Below are positions 16,911 to 25,615 of a DNA stretch of 64,000 bases, one piece after another. Origin of the DNA: DASPGQ01 sp035457705 (GTDB lineage: Bacteria; Acidobacteriota; Vicinamibacteria; Marinacidobacterales; SMYC01); the NCBI GenBank assembly GCA_035457705.1, contig DATIBD010000074.1, positions 62,001 through 126,000 of the forward strand, given 5' to 3'. Position 1 is the stretch's first letter. The number at the start of each line of letters is the position of its first letter. The position numbers were made by a program, and so were the translations under genes. A model generated the notes under the pieces. That model ran no database searches, was not told where the DNA came from, and saw nothing but the letters and a program-made list of their open reading frames with translations.

Positions 16911-18115
16911 TGCCACACTTCCTCGAGAACGCGGAGAGCGTTTCGCCCGAGCGCCTTGGCGATGTCTTCGTCGGAGTAGCCGTGCTTCACCAGCCACCGC
17001 AGTATGTTCTTCGACGCCTCCGTCGGATTCTCGACCCCTTTCACGTAACGGACCTCCTTGTAGCTCGGCGCCCCTCCCTCGTGAGAGGCATCGATCGACA
17101 GCGCATCGGAATACACATGGTGCAAGCCCACGTGATCGCCGTAGAGCGTATCCGGACCGAAGGCGACGTGGTCGATTCCCACGAGATCCTTGACGTACTC
17201 GAAATGCTCCATGTAGCTGTCCAGGTCGTGACCGGGGCGGCTCCTGGTCATGGTCGTGTGAGGTGCGGCTTCGATCCCGATGACGCCGCCTTTGCCGGCA
17301 CAGGCCTCGAGGACTTCGTCGGGCGCGAGCCGCTTGATATTCCACAGGGACCGTGCCCCAGTGTGAGAGAGGAAGATGGGTTTGGTGCTGGCTTCTATCG
17401 TATCGAGCGTTGTCTGCGGGCTTGCATGGGCGCAGTCGATAGCCATTCCCACGTCGTTCATACGTCGAACCGCTCGCCGGCCGAACGCGGTGAGCCCGCC
17501 GTCACCCGGCTCCTTCAGGCCCGTTCCAAGAGCGTTCGACTCGCTGTAGGTAATGCCCATCGCCCGGATACCGATGCCGTAGAGGATCTCGATCCGGTCG
17601 AGCTCGTTCTCGATCATCGCCGCCCCCTCCTGAGCGGGGATCAGGGCGATCCGGCCTTTGTCGTGGGCACGGTAAATGTCATCGACGTTCTCGCACCGGA
17701 TGACGAAGTCCTGATGCGCGAGATCGCACAGTCTCATTCCGACGTCGAAGATGACGTCGGTCCATTTCCAGCCGCTCTTCGATGTGATGATCGCGGTGCC
17801 GTCTTGAAAGTTGTCGAACAGCGCGTCCCAGTAGGAATCGGTGAGGGCGTCGTATGCGGTCACCGTCCGCCCCTCGCGGTCGTAGGCTCGGCACTGTCGA
17901 ATGTCCTTGGGAAAGAGGTGCGGGTGCTCGTGGAGCGAGATGATGATGAGCCGCTCGGCGAGATCGAGCGTGCGGCTCTCCTCGTCCGCGGTTAGCGGCA
18001 GGAGGTAGGGCTCGAAGGGCCCTTGCCCTTCCACTAGATCGAAATCGCGGAAACCCCGGTCCGCTTTGACGTATTGGTAGGAGCGATAGGATGTGGTTTT
18101 GCGGTGGATGCCCAT
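16907..18115 (-). CDS. Membrane dipeptidase-like protein (peptidase family M19)
   Basis: The 402-residue protein has the M19 TIM-barrel pattern. A His-x-His motif (SLHEHPHLFP) sits near residue 62, then ALIPAQEGAAM with the metal-bridging Glu, AIDCAHASPQTT, and FLSHTGARSLWN with the second-site His. The end is typical of M19 (DEDIAKALGRNALRVLEEVWQ). These zinc enzymes cleave dipeptides, often accepting a D-residue at the C-terminal side. No signal peptide is visible, so the location is probably cytoplasmic. It is the first gene of the unit with the two-TM protein and symporter, and lies downstream of the amidohydrolase-TPR gene on the same strand. Confidence 0.88.
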   Translation of the reverse strand: MGIHRKTTSYRSYQYVKADRGFRDFDLVEGQGPFEPYLLPLTADEESRTLDLAERLIIISLHEHPHLFPKDIRQCRAYDREGRTVTAYDALTDSYWDALFDNFQDGTAIITSKSGWKWTDVIFDVGMRLCDLAHQDFVIRCENVDDIYRAHDKGRIALIPAQEGAAMIENELDRIEILYGIGIRAMGITYSESNALGTGLKEPGDGGLTAFGRRAVRRMNDVGMAIDCAHASPQTTLDTIEASTKPIFLSHTGARSLWNIKRLAPDEVLEACAGKGGVIGIEAAPHTTMTRSRPGHDLDSYMEHFEYVKDLVGIDHVAFGPDTLYGDHVGLHHVYSDALSIDASHEGGAPSYKEVRYVKGVENPTEASKNILRWLVKHGYSDEDIAKALGRNALRVLEEVWQ

Positions 18116-18165
18116 CGATCGGCCTCCTGCTGGCCGGCCATGCTACACCCGTCGCTCGCCGACGA

Positions 18166-18181
18166 CTAGCAGGCTGGTGAA
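18166..18181. repeat. Solo terminus of the dispersed CTAG repeat
   Basis: CTAGCAGGCTGGTGAA matches the right terminus of the dispersed repeat, which in copies A and C reads CTAGCAGGCTGATGAA or CTAGCAGGCTGATCAA. Here it lies alone in the gap between the dipeptidase and the amidohydrolase-TPR gene. The hairpin and left end were not found nearby, so this may be a decayed copy or an independent match. A small inverted repeat (CGACGA T TCGTCG) follows about 20 bases later. Confidence 0.5.
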
Positions 18182-18226
18182 TCCCGACAAACGACTCGAC
18201 GATTCGTCGGCGCGAGCCGACCGTTC

Positions 18227-20956
18227 TCACCTTTGAGCCCGGCCATCGAAACGTTCTCCGCTGTGGCGAGTGCTTCCGCTTCGCGCGAAGAGGATCTCTG
18301 CTTCTGCAGGCCAAAACCCCTGGGGCTCGTCGTTCACGATCGCCTGCCACATCGTTTCCGCCTCGTCCTGCTCGCCGCGAAAGTGATGTTCCATCGCAAT
18401 GGCGAAGCGGATGATGCTGTCGGCTCCTGGCAGGAGCTCCTCTTCGATACGTGCCCCCTTGAAGAAGAGGACGGCGTCGTAGTAGGTGAAGTTCTCGATG
18501 AGCTCGAGACCTTCCGGTACCTCAGCGACCACGGCTCGGGCTTCTTCGGCTTGACTCAGCTTGCGATGCGCCAGGTAGCGCCAGTACGCGGTCGACACCA
18601 GGCGGTCGGCGGACTGGCCCAGGGGTTCCGAGGCGGCGCGTTCCATCCCGCGTAGGGTCGTCTCGTAGTCTCCGAGGGCGTAGCTCGTCTGGCCGAGGTA
18701 GTAGTGGATGTTGGATTTATAGGTGCCGAGGTACTGATGCCTCGCGTTGACGATGCCGTCGGGCTCGAAGGAGTCGAGCTCACTCTCCACGAGCTCGGCG
18801 GCACGGCGATAGTCCTCGATGGCGCCGTCGAGATCGCGATAGCGGGCCCGGTGCCGGCCGCGGAAGCGGTAGAGCTTGTAGCTCCGTGGATACACTTGGA
18901 GTCCTCGGGTGAATACGGAAATCGCCTCCTCCCATCGCGTGAGGTAGCCGAGTCTCCGGCCGAGCCAGATGAACGAATCTTCTCTTCGGGGTGCGACCTC
19001 GAACTGCGCTCGCGCGATCGCGAGATCTTCCTCGAGCCGGGCCCGAGTCGCGGAGCTGAAGCTCGGCTCTCTTAGCGACATGCCGAGGAGCGTTCGCCCT
19101 CTCGCTTCGTCCGGCCCAACGCGGACCGTGATCGAGCGACCGCCGCCGCCGAGCGGGTTTCGCTCGTCGACGATGATGACGACGGGCTCCGCGGAGCCGT
19201 TCGCCATCTTGGTGGCGGTGAGGCTCGCCCAGCCGTCAGCGATCTGGAGGAACCCGAGGTTCGCGTCGACCTCGACGCGCTCTCCCGTCTTCGGATGCGG
19301 AAACGCGAGGCGCCCGCGGGCGACGCCTCTGTCATCGGACCGGACGTCGATATCGAACGCCTCGGTGTCGAGCCTGAGGTGGGAAGAAACGCTCGTCATG
19401 GCGTGGCTCGGCATATGGAACGAGCGGCGCAAGGCGCGGCCCGACGCGCTTCCGGTGAGCTCGCCGTCGCGCAGCGCGAGTCGTCCGTTCACGAGCACGT
19501 GGCGAACACCAACGGGCGGCGCGTTGGGGTTCTCGAACGTCGCGTGGTCGATGATGGTCACGGGGTCGAAAATCGCGATATCCGCCGCCATGCCGGGGGC
19601 AATGAGCCCGCGGTCGACGATCCCGATCGTGGCTGCCGGGAGCCCGGTCATCTTGCGGATCGCGTCCTCCCACGTGAGGTGCTTCCGCTCCCGGACGTAA
19701 CGTCCCAGGACCCTGGGGAAGGAACCGAAGTAACGCGGATGGGACGCGGGCGCGTCGACCGCCCCGCAGTCGCAGGCAATGGAGGTCGTGGCGCCCTTCA
19801 TGATGGCGACGAGGTCGGACTCGGCGCCGAAGCGCAGGATGGCTCGGGGGTTGGATGCTTCGAGCGCGCGCACGACCGCTTCTCCGGGGGAGACGTCACC
19901 CATCTCTCTCATGAGGTCGACGAGCTCGGCGTCGAGGTCGGGCACGTAGACGCCTTCGAACCCGCCGAAGCGGGCGTTCATCGCTTCTTCGGACTCGATA
20001 ACGATCTTCTCGCGGAGCACGGGGTCGCGGAAGCGCTCGAGCATCTTCTCCCGGCCGCCGTCCTGGGCCCAGCCGGGAATGATGAGCGCACCGAGACCGC
20101 TCTGGCCCGCGAGGTAGGGGTACACATCGGCGGCGGCCAACTTTCCCGACGCAGTGGCCGCGTCGATGAGGTCGATCAATTCATGGGCCGTGCCCTGTTC
20201 GTGCCCCTGTGCCTTCATGTGGGTGACGATGGGAACGAGGCTCGTGCGGGCACCCAGGGTGAGCGTTTCCATCACGCCCACGCGCGAGCTGAAGTGGGTC
20301 TCGGGTGTCAGGCGATCGTGGTTCGTGAAGTTGGTCCGAAAGAGCTCGGCGGCGCTCACGACCGCGGCCACCTCATCGGTCGTCGCGAAATAAGCGGGCT
20401 TGTAATCGAGACCCGCCGATACACCGAAAGCGCCCGCTTCCAGGCCCGCGACGATGAGGGTGCGCATCTCGTCGATTTCCTTCTCGGTGGGTCGCCGGTC
20501 TTTGGGCCCAACGACCTCGGACCATACACGATTGAACCCGATGTTGACGCCAACATTCACGGCTAGACCGCCGTTTGCGAGCTCTTCGAGCTGCTCGTCG
20601 ACGTCGAGCGGTCCGCCGCCGTCCGCGTTCAGGATTTCCGTCGTGACGCCCTGAACGATCATGTTCGACGCTTGCCGGAGACCGCTCGGGGTCGCGTGGC
20701 TGTGCAGGTTGATGAAGCCCGGTGTGACATAGAGACCGCTCACGTCCAGCTCGACCGCGGCGCGAACGCCCGACAGATCGCCCAGGCGCGCTACGGCGCC
20801 ACGGTGAATCGCCACATCGCCCTCGTAGGCGGGTGCTCCGGTGCCGTCCAGGATCGTGCCGCCGCGGATGAGGAGGTCGTAAGTCTCCGGTTGCGCCTGG
20901 AGCGAAGCTCCCAGGGCTGACGCGACGATGAAGACGAAGAAGCTCTGCCGCCACAT
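18227..20956 (-). CDS. N-acyl-D-amino-acid deacylase-like amidohydrolase fused to a TPR domain
   Basis: The 909-residue protein starts with a signal peptide (MWRQSFFVFIVASALGASLQA). Residues about 25-510 are a D-aminoacylase-type amidohydrolase: the metal motif HSH at 85-87 in GFINLHSHATP, then VTHMKAQGHEQG, and the closing GLIAPGMAADIAIFDP. Family members normally end after about 500 residues. Here a linker and a helical region from about 650 to 890 follow, with TPR-like pairs (EEAISVFTRGLQVYPRSYKL, DGAIEDYRRAAELV). It is probably periplasmic and deacylates N-acyl-D-amino acids. The TPR part may dock partners. It lies upstream of the M19 dipeptidase and symporter. A decayed paralogue lies at 24-25 kb. 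Confidence 0.87.
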   Translation of the reverse strand: MWRQSFFVFIVASALGASLQAQPETYDLLIRGGTILDGTGAPAYEGDVAIHRGAVARLGDLSGVRAAVELDVSGLYVTPGFINLHSHATPSGLRQASNMIVQGVTTEILNADGGGPLDVDEQLEELANGGLAVNVGVNIGFNRVWSEVVGPKDRRPTEKEIDEMRTLIVAGLEAGAFGVSAGLDYKPAYFATTDEVAAVVSAAELFRTNFTNHDRLTPETHFSSRVGVMETLTLGARTSLVPIVTHMKAQGHEQGTAHELIDLIDAATASGKLAAADVYPYLAGQSGLGALIIPGWAQDGGREKMLERFRDPVLREKIVIESEEAMNARFGGFEGVYVPDLDAELVDLMREMGDVSPGEAVVRALEASNPRAILRFGAESDLVAIMKGATTSIACDCGAVDAPASHPRYFGSFPRVLGRYVRERKHLTWEDAIRKMTGLPAATIGIVDRGLIAPGMAADIAIFDPVTIIDHATFENPNAPPVGVRHVLVNGRLALRDGELTGSASGRALRRSFHMPSHAMTSVSSHLRLDTEAFDIDVRSDDRGVARGRLAFPHPKTGERVEVDANLGFLQIADGWASLTATKMANGSAEPVVIIVDERNPLGGGGRSITVRVGPDEARGRTLLGMSLREPSFSSATRARLEEDLAIARAQFEVAPRREDSFIWLGRRLGYLTRWEEAISVFTRGLQVYPRSYKLYRFRGRHRARYRDLDGAIEDYRRAAELVESELDSFEPDGIVNARHQYLGTYKSNIHYYLGQTSYALGDYETTLRGMERAASEPLGQSADRLVSTAYWRYLAHRKLSQAEEARAVVAEVPEGLELIENFTYYDAVLFFKGARIEEELLPGADSIIRFAIAMEHHFRGEQDEAETMWQAIVNDEPQGFWPAEAEILFARSGSTRHSGERFDGRAQR

Positions 20957-21111
20957 GATGGGCGGATTCTACAAAGCCGGCCGCGGCAAGAGCCAACGTC
21001 GGAGTGCCCTCGGACGCTCGCTCGGGCGATGAAAGCCGCGCCGTCCGCCTGTCCTGGGACGGGGAATATCTTTCAGGGAAGTATCATCTGGGGGACGTCA
21101 AGAAGCCGCGC

Positions 21112-21306
21112 TCAGATCGTGCAGCTCATGTCGGCGCCGCAGCACTGCGGCGACTTGATCTTGCCGTGTCCCTCCGGGCACTTCGCGATGTCGACTTTCT
21201 TTCCGGCATCGAGGGTCAGCGTATCGTGCACTAGCTCCGCGCCACATTTGCCGCAGGTCATCGTACCGACGCTCATCCCGCACTTCTCACACGTATACAT
21301 TGCCAT
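21112..21306 (-). CDS. Small zinc-ribbon protein
   Basis: The 64-residue protein has cysteine pairs CEKC (6, 9) and CGKC (18, 21), a lone Cys 43 followed by His 47, Cys 55-56 and Cys 62, so it should bind one or two zinc ions. The first two pairs form a rubredoxin-like zinc ribbon. The start is ATG 21306, with AAGGAG about 16 bases upstream and a second in-frame ATG two codons later. No enzyme domain is present. Such proteins are small metal-binding or adaptor proteins of unknown role. It stands alone between the amidohydrolase and the NHL gene. Confidence 0.85.
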   Translation of the reverse strand: MAMYTCEKCGMSVGTMTCGKCGAELVHDTLTLDAGKKVDIAKCPEGHGKIKSPQCCGADMSCTI

Positions 21307-21513
21307 CTTCTAAGGTCTCCTTATAGAAAGCTACGTTGGAGCCGATCTTGTCATATTCCACCTGGGTTGTCATGCTTGCGGCTCTTCAGATGCCGGCGCA
21401 CCGTTGGGCCATTGCCGCCAATGTCTCCGGCTCGGCTATGGTGGCACCTATCTGATAGGCTTCGTCGTCGCGCTGGCGGGTCGACCCTGAAGCGCGTACG
21501 AGGAGGAAACGAG

Positions 21514-22668
21514 ATGCGGCTACGCGAGAATTCCAGGTTGTTCCTGCTTGTGAGCCTCGGCTTCGTGGCGGGCGCCTGTGCGCCGCGCGGGACGGAGGAG
21601 CCAACAGCAGGCGCGGCGGACGTGGACGCGCCTCGCTCGACGAGCGCCGGCGTTCCCGCCTTCGATTTCGATCCGAGCTGGCCTCAGGCGATGCCCGATC
21701 AGTGGATCATCGGCTCGGTGACGGGTGTGTTCGTCGACGCGAACGACCACGTTTGGATAACTCAGCTTCCCGAGACGCTCACTGACGAGGAGAACGCCGC
21801 GGCGAAGGAGCCTCCCCTGGCCACCTGCTGTGTGCCCGCTCCGACCGTGATCGAGCTCGACGCGCGGGGCAAAGTCGTTCAAGGCTGGGGTGACCCGTCA
21901 CAGGACATCTCCATCTACCCGCGGAATCCGCATGGCATCTTCGTCGATCACAATGACTTCGTCTGGATCGGCACCTTCCGTCACCATCGAGTCATGAAGT
22001 TCACGCGAAGCGGCGAGCACGTCATGACCATCGGAAAATACGACGAGAGCGCAGGAAGCAACGACAAGGCGCTCCTCGGCGGGCCAGCGGGCATTTGGGT
22101 CGACCCGACGACGAACGAAGCTTTCATCGCTGATGGCTATCGGAACCGGCGCGTCGTCGTATTCAACGGTGAGACCGGAGAGTACCTCCGTCATTGGGGC
22201 GCCTACGGTGAGCCGCCTGACGACGATTACGAGTTCGACTACGCGGCGCGCGGTGCGGACGACGAACCGCCACGGCAGTTATCGACCGTGCACGGTCTAA
22301 CCGGTTCCTCCGACGGCATGATTTATGTGGCCGACCGGCGCGGCAATCGCATTCAAGCTTTCCGCCAGACCGGCGAGTTCGTCATGGAGGGCACCATCGA
22401 GCCCACGACGCGTCTGTCCGGCTCGGCTTTCGTCATCGTGCTCTCTCCCGATCCCGAGCAGCAGTGGCTCTACCTCGCCGATGGCACGAATCACAAGGTC
22501 TGGATCCTCCGGCGCGAGAACCTCGAAGTCATGGGGTCGTTCGGTCAGGGCGGTCACTTCGCCGGCCAGTTTCTGCGACCCCACGGCATGAGCGTCGACT
22601 CGCACGGAAACCTCTACGTTGGCGAGGCCTCGACCGGCCGCCGGGTGCAGAAGTTCACCTTGCGCTGA
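21514..22668 (+). CDS. NHL-repeat beta-propeller lipoprotein
   Basis: The start at ATG 21514 has a strong AGGAGG site. A lipobox ends at Cys 22 (LGFVAGAC), so the 384-residue protein is likely lipid-anchored outside the cytoplasm. The body has repeated NHL blades: GIFVDHNDFVWIGTFRHHRV, GIWVDPTTNEAFIADGYRNR, GMIYVADRRGNRIQAF and GMSVDSHGNLYVGEASTGRR. These propellers bind ligands or partners, and some are lyases. No catalytic set could be recognised. A related protein occurs at 34.8 kb. Confidence 0.85.
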   Translation: MRLRENSRLFLLVSLGFVAGACAPRGTEEPTAGAADVDAPRSTSAGVPAFDFDPSWPQAMPDQWIIGSVTGVFVDANDHVWITQLPETLTDEENAAAKEPPLATCCVPAPTVIELDARGKVVQGWGDPSQDISIYPRNPHGIFVDHNDFVWIGTFRHHRVMKFTRSGEHVMTIGKYDESAGSNDKALLGGPAGIWVDPTTNEAFIADGYRNRRVVVFNGETGEYLRHWGAYGEPPDDDYEFDYAARGADDEPPRQLSTVHGLTGSSDGMIYVADRRGNRIQAFRQTGEFVMEGTIEPTTRLSGSAFVIVLSPDPEQQWLYLADGTNHKVWILRRENLEVMGSFGQGGHFAGQFLRPHGMSVDSHGNLYVGEASTGRRVQKFTLR

Positions 22669-22692
22669 CGCTGCTGCAGACGGAGAACGCCG

Positions 22693-22935
22693 TCACGCCC
22701 GACGTCGCTCCAAAGGTAACTGAGTGAACGTCATGATCCAGTTGGTTTCCCATTCTCCGGTACGCTCGTCGAGATAGGCCTGCTCCCACGTAGCCGAAGT
22801 GCTGGTGATGTCTTTCCAGAGAAAACGCATCTTGACCGCACGTTCCCGGTACTCTTCTTCGCCAGCGAGTTCCCCTCGGCCATTCTCGAATTGTGTCAGG
22901 CCAGCGAACGAGTTACAGAATTCTTGGTGGATCAA
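22693..22935 (-). pseudogene. C-terminal fragment of a secreted lipocalin-like protein (DUF1579-like)
   Basis: An 80-codon frame reads as the end of a longer protein: AVKMRFLWKDITSTSATWEQ followed by GEWETNWIMTFTQ. This resembles the closing strands of DUF1579-type secreted proteins, in which a Trp-rich strand precedes a final W-x-I-x-F strand. The first part of such a protein and any signal peptide are missing, and no start with a ribosome site is present. It is best read as a truncated remnant. It lies tail to tail with the NHL gene and next to further fragments. Confidence 0.45.
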
Positions 22936-23029
22936 CCACTGTGTCGTCGAATCTCATCCAATATTCGGAATGTGGGAAACGTCACGGCCGGGAAACACCG
23001 GCCCGGATGCAATACTTCCGTTCTCACGC

Positions 23030-23190
23030 ATGAAAATCATGACGACGTTCGCGTGTCCGCAAGCAGGAAGCCGTCGGCTCTCTCACTACAAGATCCTGGA
23101 GAGGCTCGGCTCCGGTGGCACGGGCGATGTCTATCTCGCCGAGGACACCCAGTTGGATCGCAATGTTGCGATGAGGATGCGCGGACCGTA
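23030..23190 (+). pseudogene. Truncated N-terminus of a Ser/Thr protein kinase
   Basis: From ATG 23030 the frame runs into the start of a Hanks-type kinase: SHYKILERLGSGGTGDVYLA is the glycine-rich loop, followed by EDTQLDRNVAMRM. In working kinases the latter would read VALKVL or similar, so the ATP-binding lysine is replaced by Arg. The kinase similarity then stops, just before the convergent lipoprotein gene. Only about 35 residues are kinase-like. It is a dead fragment and distinct from the kinase at 25.6-28.9 kb. Confidence 0.7.
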
Positions 23191-23204
23191 CCAACAATGC
23201 TCGG

Positions 23205-23687
23205 TCAACTTCTTACGAACACGAAACGCTGCACGACATCGATATCGTTGCCTTTGTCGTCTGTGAAACCTACCGTCAGCTCCATCTGCCGCCCAACTTT
23301 GATCGTCGCTCGAAAGAAGAAGGTCACGCCGACGGTTTCTGTCGTACTTCCTTCGAGGCGGTTATCACCGGCACCCTGGATGATTTGGTCCGCACCAATT
23401 TCCTGAATCTCCTCGAGCTCGCCGGTTGCCCGGAACACCGCGAGACGCGCGAAGTTGATGTTGGCGCCGAGGCCGGCTGTCTCCCGCATCGTCAGGTCGA
23501 ACGTGAACAGGTTACCCATTCCGCTCGCGAACGCCTGCGGGTTGTTTATTTCGACCTCGATGTTGGCCATGGATGGGGTCGGAGGCGGTGGCGGCGGAGG
23601 AGGTGGAGTGGGTGTGGTGCTCGTGCCGTCTCCACACCCGGAAAAAAGCGCGAGAAGCGCGAAAACAAGAGTGACTCTGTGGAACAT
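23205..23687 (-). CDS. Secreted lipoprotein with polyproline linker
   Basis: The 160-residue protein begins with a lipoprotein signal (MFHRVTLVFALLALFSGC, Cys 18). A Thr/Pro tract with nine consecutive prolines follows as an extended linker. The remaining 120 residues look like a single beta-sandwich domain (ANIEVEINNPQAFASGMG, TFFFRATIKVGRQMELTVGF). It appears intact although it lies within fragments, and its 3' end abuts the truncated kinase. Family not recognised. Confidence 0.75.
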   Translation of the reverse strand: MFHRVTLVFALLALFSGCGDGTSTTPTPPPPPPPPPTPSMANIEVEINNPQAFASGMGNLFTFDLTMRETAGLGANINFARLAVFRATGELEEIQEIGADQIIQGAGDNRLEGSTTETVGVTFFFRATIKVGRQMELTVGFTDDKGNDIDVVQRFVFVRS

Positions 23688-23967
23688 GGGACCCTCCCTT
23701 CGTGCGCGTGGTGTTGTTTCGAACCGTTCTCACCTTGACAATGGCGACCGATGTCAAGACGTTTCAAAACTGCGCTCCGCCATTGAGTTTGAGGCCTTAC
23801 CGAAACCACCATGCCGATTGGCAGATCCGCGGCGGCGGTGTTGCGGCGCGAGCGCGCTTGCCGCGCCGTAAAACAAGGCCGAGCCGTGGCGGCCGGGCGA
23901 TCGTGGGTCCGGCCACGGCATTGAGCACTTTAGACGCGAACGGGTTTCGTTCAGTTAGAACCGGCCG
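23688..23967. other. Intergenic region with partial dispersed repeat
   Basis: Between the lipoprotein gene and the D-aminoacylase remnant nothing coding was seen. The right part holds copy B of the dispersed repeat at 23875-23933. The region upstream of the lipoprotein start has no clear -35/-10 pair. Confidence 0.6.
23875..23933. repeat. Dispersed CTAG repeat, partial copy B
   Basis: This block of about 59 bases is the left part of the dispersed repeat in reverse orientation: the GTGCTCAATGCCGTGG side, the hairpin and the GGCTCGGCCTT tail. The hairpin arms at 23883-23919 carry one mismatch. The outer end reads CTAA where the other copies have CTAG. The right half of the element (the GCTCGGCAGGCTGGG and TCAGCCTGCTAG blocks) was not found on the other side, so this copy is truncated. 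Confidence 0.75.
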
Positions 23968-25137
23968 ATGAAACGCTTGCTAATCGAGTTCACGATCGTC
24001 ATCGCGTTCGAGGTTTTCCTGCCCGCGATCGGCGCTTCCCAGGAGTTCGACATCTTGATCCGGAACGGGCTCGTCATCGACGGCACGGGTAATCCCGCGA
24101 TCCGGATGGATATCGGGATCGACGGATTGTCGCGATGGGACCGTTGCGCGGGGCGCGAGGGACGCGCACCGTCGATGCTTCGGGGCTATACGTCGTGCCC
24201 GGCTTCATCGACGTGCACTCCCACGCCGACCGCGCGCTTACGTCGGATCATGTCGAAGCGCGACGCGGCGCGAGCCTCGTCCATCAGGGAATCACGACTG
24301 TGCTCGGCGGTCCCGACGGCCGTAACGCGGCCTGGCCGCTGAGCGCCGAGTACGCAGCCTACGAGGAAGCGGGGACCTCGATGAACGTCGTTCCCATGGT
24401 CGGCCACAACACTGTACGGCGTGAGGTCATGGGTGACGATTACGAGCGTGAGGCGACTGCAGAAGAGATCGCGCGGATGAAAGAGCTCGTGCGTCCAGGA
24501 ATGGAGGACGGTGCGTGAAGACTTTTTCGCGGACCTCGAGTACCGGCCAGGCCGCTTCGGCACACCGGCTGAGGTCCTCGAGCTCGCGAGCGTCGTGGCT
24601 GAGTACGACGGCTTCTACATCGCGCAGCAACGAAGCGAGGCGGTGATGCCGCTTTCACGTCTGCCGTCCATGCTCGATGGGTGGCCCGTCGACGGTCTTC
24701 AGGCCCTCGAGAAGACCATCGAGATAGCGAGACAGACCGGCATTCGGGTCGTGGCGAGCCACATGAAAGGCGTGGCCGCTCGTCGTTCGGCCGTTCCGCT
24801 CACGACGTGCTCGTGGTGAAGCGAGCGCGCGCCGAGGGCCTTCGGGTCTACCTCGTCGTCTATCCTTATGAGACTTTCGGCGGCGGGCCACGTCCGATGA
24901 TTCCGCGCTGGTGTCTGGTCGACGACGGCGTCGACACGTCAGGGGGGGCGCGATGCTCCGACCTACGAGCTGGAGGGCATTTTCGATCGCGCTCGTGAGA
25001 ACTTGATGCGTCGCTGGAACGAGACCGAGACGCGAGAGCTCATCGCCCGAGACATCGCCTGGATCGTCGATCACAACGGTGGCGCGGAACGCGTCGTCGT
25101 CGTGGACTACCCCGAAGCGAGCTTCAAGGGAAAGACG
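23968..25137 (+). pseudogene. Decayed N-acyl-D-amino-acid deacylase
   Basis: The beginning reads as a signal peptide and typical amidohydrolase start (EFDILIRNGLVIDGTGNPAI). The match then changes frame near 24120, continuing with GLYVVPGFIDVHSHAD. It stops and shifts near 24515, continuing with YRPGRFGTPAEVLELASVV and VVASHMKG. It shifts again near 24780 (HDVLVVKRARAEGLRVYLVV, GGGPRPMIPRW) and near 24950 (RELIARDIAWIVDHNGGAER). The similarity ends abruptly at about 25137, where the tail of the kinase gene on the other strand begins. At least four frameshifts and loss of the C-terminus make it non-functional. The intact relative is at 18.2-21 kb. Confidence 0.88.
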
Positions 25138-25139
25138 CT

Positions 25140-25615
25140 TTGCTCTCCTACCGCGCGGAGACCGCGCTCGGCGATCGCTTTGGCTTCGTCGGTCTTGTTA
25201 CCCCAAACGCACTGGTAAGCCAGCTCCCAGCAAATACGGGCAACGAAATCGCTGCTTCTCTCCGCCTCGAAGATGGGGAGTGCCGTTTTCCAATCGGCGG
25301 CTGCGTCCTCCCACAGCCCTTGGGCACGTTTCGCCGTACCTCGGTGGAACAGGAGCTCTGCCCGCGCGGTCGGCTCGATGTCGTCTTCCAGCTCGAGCGC
25401 CTTGTCGAAATGCCCGATCGCCCTGTCCGATGCCGCCGCATCGAGTGCTCTTCGACCGGCCTGCTTCAAGTAATGGCTCGTCTTCGTCGGATCGGCGGCG
25501 CTGCCCGCCTGGTATAATGATGCGCCACGTCGGCGGCGTGATCCTCCACCCTCGCTCCATAGACTTTCTCGAAGGCCTCCGCCACCCGAAGGTGCATGCG
25601 TTGGCGTCGTGGAAG
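25140..25615 (-). pseudogene. Detached C-terminal TPR part of the kinase-ATPase gene
   Basis: Beyond the TAG that ends the kinase frame, the same frame continues for about 33 codons in family style (RQRMHLRVAEAFEKVYGARV, then EDHAADVAHHY). After an apparent one-base loss near 25516 it goes on in the next frame (AGSAADPTKTSHYLKQAGRR, ALELEDDIEPTARAELLFHR, a TPR region). The match stops at about 25140, where the D-aminoacylase remnant of the opposite strand begins. One nonsense change, one frameshift and a truncation therefore separate this part from the main frame. Confidence 0.8.

Noticed and set aside
19295..20566. 423-codon frame antisense to the amidohydrolase-TPR gene
   Set aside because: Shadow with no recognisable motif; the sense frame has conserved metal ligands.
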